Source: Galeopsis tetrahit
Lineage: Eukaryota; Streptophyta; Magnoliopsida; Lamiales; Lamiaceae
Assembly: GCA_963675135.1 (NCBI GenBank)
Contig: OY776120.1
Span: 25,324,001 to 25,388,000 of the forward strand
DNA: 64,000 bases
Direction of reading: 5' to 3'
Under the pieces are notes generated by a model, which saw only the letters and a program-made list of their open reading frames with translations, did no database searches and was not told where the DNA came from. A program made the position numbers and the translations under genes. This document shows, piece by piece, positions 34,739 to 44,900 of this stretch (position 1 is the first letter of the stretch; each line of letters begins with the position of its first letter).

Positions 34739-35455
34739 CAGGGGCGGACCCAGGATCCATGGTTAGGGGGGGCCGAATTTTTTTTTAATGATCAGGTTTC
34801 TCAAATGCATATTATTATGTTTTAATTTATTAAACTAACTAATTTTATATATATATATATATATTAAAAATTGTGGGGTTGAATTGAACGAAAAAAAATA
34901 TTTTTATTGCATTGGGTTATCTAGTATTAATTGTAAAAAATGAACACTTAAATTATGGAATAATGAATATATTAATTATTTATTTTATTAAATGTTATTT
35001 AAAATTAAAAAATTATCAAATTAAATTATTAATCCATTTTTTAAGGGTTAAGTATTTTTTATTTATATAATACTACTAAATCAGTTAATTGTAAATATAT
35101 TTTAAAAACACTAAAGTAATAACAAAAGTAATGTTTTTTTTATCAATAATAGTTTCAAACATAAAAAATATAATTATTTTAAAATTAGTTATATAATTAA
35201 AATACGAACAAAATAATCATTTTTATATATTAATACTAAAAGTAAATAAGAATTTTTTTAGCCGACTTTAACAATAAATTCACTGCGAAAATAATATATT
35301 GACTTAATTTATTATTAATTTTATCACTAATTCTACTTAATTTTTTTAAAAAAAATTAAAATTTAATAAATATATATAGGGGGTGGGGTGGGGTGGGGTG
35401 GGGTGGGGGTTGGGGGGCCAGGGCCCCCCTTGGGCTTAACGTGGGTTCGCCCCTG
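34739..35455. mobile_element. hAT-like MITE, 717 bp
   Basis: The ends are caggggcggacccagg and tgggttcgcccctg, a CAGGGGCGG-type hAT terminus. The 8-bp flanks are cgggccct (34731-34738) and tgggccct (35456-35463), one mismatch. There is no coding. A (GGGGT)n run lies at about 35382-35413. Confidence 0.8.
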
Positions 35456-35463
35456 TGGGCCCT

Positions 35464-35916
35464 CGCAAGTGGACGGTGGGATTGGTCCCCTCAAATTAGA
35501 AATTAGTCGGTCCTTGAATCAGATACCGTAACAAAATATGAAGAAATTATAGTGTTGAACCATATACAGATGAATTACAAATATAATATAAAGTACATAT
35601 ATTTTCTTCAAATATAGAAGAACTTATGCAAACATGAAATAATGGAAGATGGGAGGCAAAAGAGAAATAAAATAAAAAGAAAAGCAGAACAGAACAGAAC
35701 AGAACAGAACAGAATAAGCCTTCTAATTGTTTGCATAACCAAAAAGACAGTGGACAAAAGGACTCTAAGCTCCTTTAAAACTTTCCACAGAGGGAAAAAA
35801 GAACGAAATTTTGAGAAGATCAATGATAGGCCACGTTGGCAAAGTCAACTATCAACGCTCAGGCAAAGTACACAGTCAACATTCGGTGATCGTCCATGTA
35901 GGCCAAGTCAACAGTC
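35464..35916. other. Spacer rich in gtcaac motifs
   Basis: Positions 35830-35916 and, beyond the LINE, 36490-36560 repeat gtcaac/ggccaagtcaac motifs. They form one original sequence split by the LINE. An open frame that starts at 35642 runs into the LINE by chance. No gene is recognised. Confidence 0.5.
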
Positions 35917-36489
35917 TATGGTTGGGAATCTTCTCAGACGTAAAATCATCCAAACCACGGGAGATACGAGGTGTGCTATATGTGAAAATGGCATAGAGAC
36001 AACGAACCATGTGTTCCTTGACTGCCCGACCGCAAGAAAAGTATGGGAAGAAAATTACAGATGGTTGGGAATCTCAACAGTGGTGCAGAACACAGTAAGT
36101 GAACACTTTATTCAACACACAAGTTTGATACGAGGTAAGCGCTACAAAAAATTTAATATATGCTTATGGGCGTACACTATCTGGGTCATTTGGAAAGGGA
36201 GGAATGCATTAATCTTCAACAGTGAGAGAATGGAGGTGAAAAAGACGGTTGACGAGATACAGAGTAGAATATGGGGATGGCTTTCGATAAAGAAGCCGTC
36301 GTTTAAAGACAGAGCATTTGACGAATGGAGATCGAATCCTTTGATTTTTTTTTAGGATTGACACTGGTACTGTGATACGCCTTTATGTAATCTCATTTCT
36401 ATCTGCTTTTTGCATGTAACAAAAATTGGGTTATACATTATAACCACCTTCATGCAATAAAGTTATTTATTTTACCGATCAAAAAAAAA
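35917..36489 (+). mobile_element. 5'-truncated L1-type LINE (RT zinc-binding C terminus)
   Basis: The fragment encodes the last ~145 residues of an L1 ORF2: the CAICENGIETTNHVFLDCP zinc-binding region, then VIWKGRNALIFN and the end FDEWRSNPLIFF. A short A tail at 36481-36489 and a perfect 16-bp duplication GGCCAAGTCAACAGTC (35901-35916, 36490-36505) delimit it. It is a dead-on-arrival copy, related to but not identical with the L1 at 43338-49600. Confidence 0.9.
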
Positions 36490-36673
36490 GGCCAAGTCAA
36501 CAGTCAACGCTTGCCTAGTGACCACCCTCGAACACCCGATCAATGGTCAAGTCAAGGCTCGTTGAGTTTAGTAGGCTAGATCAACATCACCTCACAATTG
36601 TCCAACCCATCGACTTCGTAGTGGCGACTAGGATATCCACGGTACCTATTTGAGCATTGGACAACAGATTGTG

Positions 36674-36806
36674 TATTAAAAAATATAATAGAATAATATA
36701 TTATAGAATTATAGATAGTAATTTTTTATTTATATTAATCATTATTTTTAAATATATTCTAAAAAATTTGGTTTATATTTATTTTTTTATTTATCTTATT
36801 TGTAAA

Positions 36807-36846
<40 letters not shown>

Positions 36847-38334
36847 TGGATCATTCATATCATCTCATTAACGATGATCGAATATAATTCTCACATGGTA
36901 TCCGTTTAATACACTGAAACCATAATTCTCTATATCTCCTTCTCTCTCCCTTTCTCTTCCTCCCTATTTTTTCGGCGCCTTCGACGGGGAAGTATTCCCC
37001 CATCGACCGTCGCCGCCTTGCCTCACACAAAAACCCAAATACCCCTCTCCCTCGTCTCTGTCTTGTTTATCTCGAACGAGCTGGTCTCCCTCGTCCCCCT
37101 CTTCTTCTCGAACGAGCTAGTCTCCCTCGTTCCTTCTCCCGACCGCTTTTAGCCGCCCCGATGAGCTAGTATCCCTCATCATCCCTCTCTTTTTCTTCTT
37201 GAGCGAGCTAGTCTCCTCTTTCCCTCTCATGGTCGTTCACGCTATCTCCATGATTGTTTTCACTCATATGGTGTTAGTCACACTCACCTACACTCTAATT
37301 TTCTCTATAGGCTCACGCTACATCTTCTTTCTTCTAATTTTCTCTCTCTCTAGAGAGCCCATGGCCGACTTCATTGGCTTCTCGCCCCTCGTTTGTGCTC
37401 GGTTCAATTACTTTCACTAAGCTTGCAAGTGTTTCTTGCCTAATTTCTTATCATCGTTCGTCCTTCAAAGAGTTTCGGTGTTTCGATCCATTGGCTTCCC
37501 GCTTTTATGCGCCTTGGCATGCCATATTTGGTGATTCCGAATTTCCGTTATTTCTCTTGTTGTATGATAACAAAAGTGCATTGTTTTGCGGATGGCTTCA
37601 AGAAATTTCTATCTTAAACTCGCTTCAGATTGTTGCGTTCCAAACTCGTGTTCATTTACATTCACAGTTTCGCTTGATTGGGGGTATTAGAGAATATAAT
37701 AGAATAATATATTATAGGAATAGTATAATATATTATAAGTAGTATCTTTTATTTATATTAAGGGATTATATTTTTTTAGTCCATTAAGTTACCACATTTT
37801 TTTTAATTTAGTCAACCAGATTACCACTTTTTGAATTTAGTCCATTAAGTTTCAATTTATTTTAATTTTGGTCCAGTTATCTGCTACAACAGGTTTAACA
37901 TGTCATTTTTTAAAACACACCACACACCCCATAAAATGTTATACACACCCCAAATGTTAAATACACCACACTAAATTTTAAAAATCATTTTTTATTACTA
38001 ATTTAAAATTTTAGTGTGGTGTATTTAACATTTAGGGTGTGTATACCATTTTAAGGGATGTGTGGTGTGTTTTAAAATATGACTTGTTAAACCTACTATA
38101 ACAGGTAACTGAACCAAAATCAAAATAAATCAAAATTTAATGGACTAAATTCAAAAAGTGGTAATATGGTGAACTAAATTAAAAAACGTGGTAACTTGGA
38201 CTAAAAAAAATAAAATTCCTTATATTAATCATTATCTTTGAATATATTTTCAAAGATATGATTTATATTTATTTCCTTATTTATTAATATCACTTATATC
38301 ATTTCATTAACGATGATTGAATATAATTTTCACA
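36674..38334 (+). mobile_element. TRIM-like LTR element, copy B
   Basis: LTRs are 36674-36895 and 37685-38334 (the latter with a MITE inside). Ends are TATTA and CACA as in copy A. The primer site tggtatc follows the left LTR directly at 36896, and the purine tract ttgattgggggt precedes the right LTR. Flanking 5-mers are TTGTG (36669-36673) and TTGTA (38335-38339), one mismatch. The 789-bp interior matches copy A through the segments TLIFSI, KLASVSCL and YDNKSALF, with indels. It has no gag or pol; YDNKSALF slightly resembles a Copia RNase H remnant. An (AT)n run lies at about 36812-36842. Confidence 0.8.
37761..38219. mobile_element. Palindromic MITE, 459 bp, 8-bp duplication
   Basis: It is flanked by TTATATTA (37753-37760, 38220-38227). 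The arms are long inverted repeats over almost the whole length, with a ~20-bp loop near 37985-38010. Left end agggattatatttttttagt pairs with right end actaaaaaaaataaaattcc. The transcript would fold into one long hairpin. The 8-bp duplication suggests hAT mobilisation. Confidence 0.85.
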
Positions 38335-38954
38335 TTGTAATAGGAAAGGCCCGATTCTTAGTGGACCTGCTTTGGGACAGACACATGTTAACCCTTTTAG
38401 TGGACCACCTATATTTGGATTGGTCCAATTTAGAGCCGCCAGCTCATTGGGGTTCGACCTATATATATATATATAAAAGGTTTAGTGACCTAATAATAAA
38501 GGATTAAAAAAATACTTATTATAAAATACACTAGTTTCTCTCCTATTCATTCCCACACAAATATTATTGTTCGAATAAGTCGTTTTTGTCACATACCAAT
38601 CCTTTAATAATGACTATCAACATTGCCTTCAATATCTCAGCTGAAACACCGTTTTAAGAATATTTTTTTTTTTGGTTATTTTTGTAGTTTATGGTTATTT
38701 GGGTTGTGTTTCAATTTTTAATCGAAATCGAACCTGAAAATTCGGTTTGGTTATTTTTTTTTTTTTTTTAGAAATGTGGTTCAGTTTCAGTTAATTATGG
38801 TAACATTTCGGTTTATGTTCAGTTTTGGTAATTAGACTCCGTGATCAAACCAGTAGATGAACACCCTAAATACTGTCACTAATCTGCTCAGCTTTTTGCA
38901 ACATACCACAAAGGAAGAAAGAGAGAATAAGTGTTGGTTATCATTTGACTTGAT
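38335..38954. other. Spacer without a recognised gene
   Basis: This is AT-rich sequence with poly-T runs and an (AT)n microsatellite at about 38458-38476. No inverted termini or coding sequence were found. Confidence 0.45.
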
Positions 38955-39163
38955 TTGGTATGGCTTATTTGAAAATGAAGAAATGTGACTATCTTCAAGA
39001 ATTAGCCGTTTCTTCTACCAAATTTATTGATAAATTTAAAGCTAGACATTGGAGTTGGTTTATAGCCAAGAATCTTATCTACCATGATCTTTCTTTTAAA
39101 GACTGGCTCACCAATCCTAAGAACAAATACAGATTATTACATATGTATAGTTCCAATATTACA
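38955..39163 (+). mobile_element. L1-type LINE C-terminal relic
   Basis: The open stretch ends KFKARHWSWFIAKNLI...FKDWLTNPKN, the usual last residues of plant L1 ORF2 (compare KARLWSWFTIKYPHRS...FKEWIGNPIQCL in the L1 at 43.4 kb). It is cut at 39164 by the CACTA element. No TSD could be assigned. Confidence 0.65.
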
Positions 39164-39184
39164 TATCACTACAAAAAAAGGGCG

Positions 39185-39750
39185 TTTTAGAGACGGATTT
39201 ACCGACGGATTTTCCGTCGGCCGCCTGTGTTACCGACGGATTTGCCGACGGAAAGTCGGCCGTCCCCTTTTTCGGCGTCAGCATTTTTTACCGACGGATT
39301 TTTGAATTCCGTCGGAAATTCCGACGGATTTGCCGACGGATTTTCCGTCGGAATTGCCGACGGATTTACCGAGGGAAATTCCGTCGGTATTTCGAACAAC
39401 CCGTTTAACAAACCGGGTCAACATTCCGTCGGTAATTCCGTCGAAAAGAATGAATTAAAATAATTATAAAATAAATTAGAATAAATTAAAATAATTATAA
39501 AAGAAATTAATTTTTGAATAAATATTGATTTCGAAATTCACATGCCGACGGAATTTCCGTCGGCATCTGACCGACAGCAATTTACCGAGGGAATATCCGT
39601 CAGTAAAACAAAAAATGAATAAAAAAAATATGATTTCGAAATTCACATACCGACGGAATATCCGTCGGCATTTGACCGACGGAATATCCGTTGGCATTTT
39701 ACCGACGGAATATCCATCAGTAAAACAAAATATTAATAAAAAAAATATGG
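39185..39750. repeat. Left subterminal repeats of the CACTA element
   Basis: Dozens of short motifs of the form ccgacggatttnccgtcgg occur in both orientations. In En/Spm-type elements such repeats bind the small regulatory transposase. A looser second cluster lies at about 40590-40675. Confidence 0.88.
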
Positions 39751-40102
39751 GTGGCCGGGGAGGCCCCGACCAGAATTTCATTTTCCGACCAGAATAATTA
39801 TTAACCAAATTGTTATCAAAAAATTCATCACATCATTGTCAGCATAGAGTAATACAAAAAACATACTCCACTAACATAGAGTGCTTATAACTTAACTGCA
39901 TAACCAAAGCATCAAAACTTGTATTAGATTATGCTAAACGATTACCACTTTTTTTTAGCAGAATACGAACAATTAAGCTTCCTTTCCGAAGATTGAAGAA
40001 GAAAATAAAAATGATATATGCAACACATACAATTAGGATCCAAAATTCATATCCCAATACCCCCTTCAAGATCTATAGACACATTTGATATCATTACCTC
40101 CA

Positions 40103-40580
40103 CAAAGTTGGTAAATTTAGGATCCCGATTCACAACTAACCGATGAACCTGCAACATCAAAGTGAATAAAAACTTCAAAATTCAACAGAAACCTGAAATC
40201 GAGTTGTAAATCGAAATCACAATTAAAAATAAATAAATTACCTCGTACTCAACCTTGTGCTTCTCGGATTGGGGCCGAAGAGTGGAGGGAGGCGAGGTGG
40301 GGGGGAATGGGGCCGAAGAGTGGAGGGAGGCGACGGTGGTGGCGGCTTCGCCGGTGGTGACGGTGCCGACGGCGTGCCGGAGAGTGGCGAATGTTACGGT
40401 GTCGGAGAGTGGCGAATGTTATGGTGCCGCCGTGGTGGAGGCTGTCGCAGCCGGAGGAGTGGCCGGTGAGGTAGTTGTCGAAGAGTGGAGGGAGGCGAGG
40501 TGGTGGAGGGAGGCGAGGTGGGGGGGAATGTAAAGAGGAAAGTTTGGAAAGAAAACCCTAGGTTGAGGTTTTATATAAGG
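40103..40580 (-). promoter_or_regulatory. TATA-type promoter and two exon-like blocks in the CACTA left part
   Basis: On the minus strand, ccttatataa (40571-40580) is a good TATA box. It is followed by a GC-rich block (~40545-40241) ending with a donor (tacgag/gtaatt) and a second block (40151-40103) with acceptor gcag and donor gag/gtaatg, which joins in frame as KHKVEYE plus VHRLVVNRDPKFTNFVE. I found no ATG in the first block, so it may be a captured host fragment or a noncoding leader. The protein is not recognised. Confidence 0.45.
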
Positions 40581-40915
40581 GGTTTTTTTCCGTCGGCATG
40601 TACACATACCGACGGATAATCCGTCGGTATTTTTCAAAAAGTAAATACCGACGAAAAGTTAATTCCGTCAGCATTTTGGCGATTTTTTTTTTTTTTTTTT
40701 TTTAAATAATTCAATTTTTTCTATATACTAGACCTACTAAATTACCAAAATATTTTTTAAAAAAATCACAAAATTCATTTCTTCCACATATATTAATATA
40801 TATATTGGTTGTGACTTATATTTATAGTAAATTTAATTTTTATAATTTGTACCTAAATGATAAATAATTAAATAACTTTTATAAAATAAGAAATAAATAC
40901 ATTACATTAATTGAA

Positions 40916-41468
40916 TTAATTTTCATCTTCATCGTCTTCATAATCCTCTTCGTCCCTATCCTCCTCCTCCTCCTCATCATCATCTTCCTCATCCTCATCC
41001 TCATCCTCATCCTCCTCCTCATCCTCATCTTCTTCATTCTCCTCTTCATTCTCCTCTTCATCCTCATCTTCATCCTCTTCTTCATCCCCCTCCTCTTCAC
41101 CTTCAATTTCGATTAATTGGGGATTTGCAACCGTCAAGGGTACAGAAAGATTGAAATCTCCCGTAAAGACTTCAGTTGGAGTCTCTATTTGTTCTGCTTG
41201 AAATGGAGATTCATCTTCAGTATTTTTGTCCTTTTTAGGGACTTCTACCATTGACCTTGCCTTTACTTTGCAAACAGCGTGCCATTCATAACCACGTGGA
41301 GCTCCCGGATATGTGCAGTAGTATACTTGAGATACTTGATGGGCAAATACAAATTGATCATCCCCAACATACGCCCTTTTCGAACTAACATCAACGAGCT
41401 TGTACTCCGGGTGAATTCTTGTTCCTAGATGGCCTGAATCAAACCAATGACACTCTAGAAAAGTGTGT
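40916..41468 (-). pseudogene. C-terminal remnant of the large CACTA transposase (DUF4216-like)
   Basis: On the minus strand, from ~41468, the reading frame gives FLECHWFDSGHLGTR, YKLVDVSSKRAYVGDDQFVF and AHQVSQVYYC, as in the DUF4216 segment at the end of plant TnpD-like transposases. It continues into an extreme acidic tail (41110-40916, almost only Glu and Asp) and a stop. The catalytic TNP2 domain that should precede it is missing; the coding breaks off at ~41468 where an unrelated plus-strand fragment begins. Confidence 0.7.
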
Positions 41469-41469
41469 T

Positions 41470-41667
41470 GTTGACAAGAATCAAGGATCTAATCAAAGTG
41501 ACCAAGAAACTGAAGACATGAAGAAAATGACTCAAGAGATGAAGAAATTGGTTACAGAGATCAAGAATTTGGCTGAAGAAATCAAGGATTTAATCAAAGT
41601 GAACAAAATCATTTTGATTGTGCTAGTTGTCATGGTTGCATCTACCACCTTCAAGTGGTTTGGTTAA
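41470..41667 (+). CDS. Captured fragment: coiled coil with C-terminal membrane anchor
   Basis: The plus-strand frame gives an amphipathic, Lys/Glu-rich stretch (MKKMTQEMKKLVTEIKNLAE) followed by a hydrophobic helix (IILIVLVVMVASTTF) and a stop, the layout of a tail-anchored or single-pass membrane protein C terminus. An ATG at 41419 lies in the neighbouring transposase remnant, so that N terminus is probably accidental. The downstream AT-rich sequence contains a worn ~75-bp duplication (atgcactct...). The family is not recognised. I infer transduplication of a host gene end by the CACTA element. Confidence 0.45.
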   Translation, partial: VDKNQGSNQSDQETEDMKKMTQEMKKLVTEIKNLAEEIKDLIKVNKIILIVLVVMVASTTFKWFG

Positions 41668-41897
41668 ATATATGTATAATGCACTCTATATGAGGCTATT
41701 TTAATTTGTACTAAAATGCACTCTTCAAGTGGTTTAAATCTATATCTAGAATGCACTCTAAATGAGATTATTTTGTACTCAATGAAACAAATGAATGCAC
41801 CATATTTTCATCTATACACCAATAAACTACACAAATAAACTGCAATATATAGTTCAACATATTTTTCAACATAAACATAAATATATACATAAAGATA

Positions 41898-41995
41898 AAT
41901 AAGTTCAACAGAAAATTAAATAAGTTCAACAGAAAATTAAATAAGTTCAACAAAAAAATAAATTAGTTCAACACAAAATTAAATTGTTCAAATTG
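41898..41995. repeat. 21-bp tandem repeat
   Basis: The unit ataagttcaacagaaaatta occurs about four times with drift, just beyond the 3' end of the Transposase_24-type gene. Confidence 0.85.
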
Positions 41996-41996
41996 T

Positions 41997-44900
41997 TCAA
42001 CCAGGATAGTTGCCAGTGCCGGGAAAGTTAAAATATTCATCCATATCATCATTCAAGTTGACGTTGCCACCGTCGGCCTGACCTGCAGCTTGATCTGGAG
42101 CTGGAGCTGGAGCTGGCGGTGGTTGCCCCATCGTCTGTTGATAGATGGCCTCGATCTGCTCAGCAGACATCCCCAACGTCCGACCCGCATTGGTACTCCA
42201 GAGGCGGAAGTAGTTCTCGAACGTTGCCATGACGTTCGGATCCGGGACGGCAGTGGAGGATACGGACGGCTGCGATGCACTCCGGGCCGACCGACCACTT
42301 GGTGTCCTCACGGCGCTGCTCATCCCACCAAGGCCAAGGACCCTTCCCTTGGAGGTCGGGGCAACGTCAAGGTAACACTGGTCCACGTCAACAACCGGAG
42401 GGGTACCGCTGCTTCCGAATTCAGCAGTAGTCGTGGCGGTGGCTTGCGTCTCAGCCTCTTCAATCCTCTGTCAGACGCTCAACTACATAATTAAAAAATT
42501 AAAATTAATTTAATTATCTATATATATATATATATATATAATGTAATTAATACATAAATTTAATTAAACTTACGTGGAGGTCAGTAGTGCGCCCGTAGGT
42601 GGACGTCTGTGTATCGGTATTAAACGGATGAAGAAGACTCATCCGATCCAAGTGGGTGTGTGGACGCCCAGTCTCCCGCTCCTATTACGTATCAAATAAA
42701 CATATACAAATTAATTTAGATAACTAATATAAAATAATTAACTATAATTATTTAATTTTTAAAAATTAATGAAAACTTACGATAGCAAGTGATTGCTCGA
42801 GGACGGACCGAGCTCCCCCCCGATGCACTGCCATTCCGCCTCCAACGTCGGTTCTGCGGTTGGCCCGAGCTTTGTCACACTTGTCTTGGTAATCCTGGTT
42901 CATCCACTTCTCAACCAACGACTCCCACAGGTCAACACCATCCTCGTCTTGCCCCAGAACAAGATTTTTGTCTTCATCAAGCCAGGCCTTTCTCCAGTCG
43001 TACATCATGTTCGTGTACCGAGTAGAACAAAGATTGTACCACTTCTCGTAAATAGCGGCGTCCGAGTAGATCGTCGTATCCCAACGGGCCTTTTTCTATA
43101 CAAATAAATATTCAACATATTTATCAAATAATATGAATAATTAGTTATTTAATAAACTTTAAATATTGTAATTATATACCTGGAACTCCTCGAAATAATC
43201 ATCCTTTTTAGATTGTGGCACCTTCGACCAAGTGATAGCACCCTTAGAAATCTTGCAATCCTTAAAGGATTTTGTGCACATCCTGGACACCTCATTACCG
43301 GGCACCAACCTGTAAAATTATTAACAAATTTATAAACTTTTTTTTTGATCAGTCAAAAGAAATTTTATTAAATTGTTAGAGTACAAGCAGTACCCCAACA
43401 AAAAAGAGGAGGATGGTAGCATACAGTTTGCATACCATTTACATTGCCTAAAACTTACAACCAGACTCTATCGACATCAAAGACATTGAATTGGGTTGCC
43501 AATCCATTCTTTAAACTTGAAATTACTCCGATGTGGATACTTAATTGTGAACCAACTCCACAATCTCGCCTTAAGTTCCTCCATGAATTTTGGGATGCAT
43601 AGTTTCTCGTTTCTGAAGATAGCCTCGTTTCTCCATTTCCAAATGAGCCAAACCACCCCAAGCCATATGCATGTAGCCTTTTGTCCCCCTTTTCTTATGT
43701 CTAAAATGTTGCCAAAGCTTAGAAGGTTCTCAATAGTTCCGGTTTGCATCACAGTCGAGATCCGCAGCCATAAGAAGCATTCTGTCCAGATTTTGTGTGC
43801 ATGTATGCATTCAAAAAATACATGTTTTTCAGTTTCTTCATGTAGCCCACAGAATACGCACCTTAAATTATCGGTTGGCTTGAGGATGCCTCTTCTACAT
43901 AGGTTCGATCTCGTCGGCAGCCGTCCCCAAATAAGTCTCCACGCGTGGGCAATAACTTTTGGTGGTGCAAAATTCTCCCATATTTGTTTGAAAGCCTTCA
44001 GTGAGGCTTCGTCAAGTTGGGTGTTGTGGCCTCCTTTGTGCAGCTCCTTGTATGTTTCCTTGGACGAAAATATATCCGACTTCGAGTACCTCCATTTCCA
44101 TACGTCGTCTCCACTGGGTTGTAGCGTGAACCTGTTTAAAATAGAAATAAGATTGTTGAGAATATTAGCTTCATGGTCAAGAAGTGGCCTTCTCCAATTC
44201 CATACCCACTCCCAGACCTGCCCCTCCCATTTCCCCATCTCTCTCACCCTTTTGTCCTTATCTAAATTTAAATTATACAATCTGTTAAATTTCTCTTTGA
44301 AGCACCCCTCACCAGACCAGTTTTCAACCCAAAAGGCTGTGTTGTTGCCACTCCTTACTTCTTTTACCAGACCCCTCTCGAACCAATCCCCCTGCCCCAC
44401 ACTCGTAATTTTTAGTATGTCCTTCCACCACAAAGAGACTCTACCCCTTCTCCCCATAGGCAGTCTACTAAAACCCGAGTTGCCCGTCTCCCCATATTTA
44501 GATTTAAGCACTCTCACCCAAAGACTCTGATTTTCATTGAGAAACCTCCACCCCCATTTTCCCAAAAGAGTTTTATTAAAAACATCCAAGTCTTTCACCC
44601 CCAACCCCCCCAAAAGTTTTGGATTGCATATTTTTTTCCACTCTATCCACGCTATTTTGTTACTGTTCTCCCTCCCACCCCACAAGAAATTTCGTTGTAA
44701 TCGCACAATCTCACTCAAGGTTTGTTTTGGTATCCTGTAGAAGGAGAGGTAGTATAGAGGAAGCGAGGAGAGGACCGAGTTGATAAGCGTGATTCTGCCC
44801 CCCATCGATATTTTCTTGTCGCCCCATTTCCTTAGACGATTTCTGAATCTCTCTACAATTGCTGCCCATTCGCAGACCCGTCTGTGGTTTGCACCCACCC

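Noticed and set aside
35642..35916. N-terminal part of a 237-codon frame leading into the truncated LINE
   Set aside because: The LINE boundary is fixed by a 16-bp duplication, so the upstream codons are host DNA joined by chance.
36657..36887. 76-codon Ile/Tyr-rich frame
   Set aside because: It lies in the AT-rich LTR and an (AT)n microsatellite.
40255..40533. Plus-strand GC-rich reading frame of 92 codons
   Set aside because: It is the complement of the GC-rich leader block of a minus-strand unit and encodes only low-complexity Gly/Glu/Arg/Val sequence.
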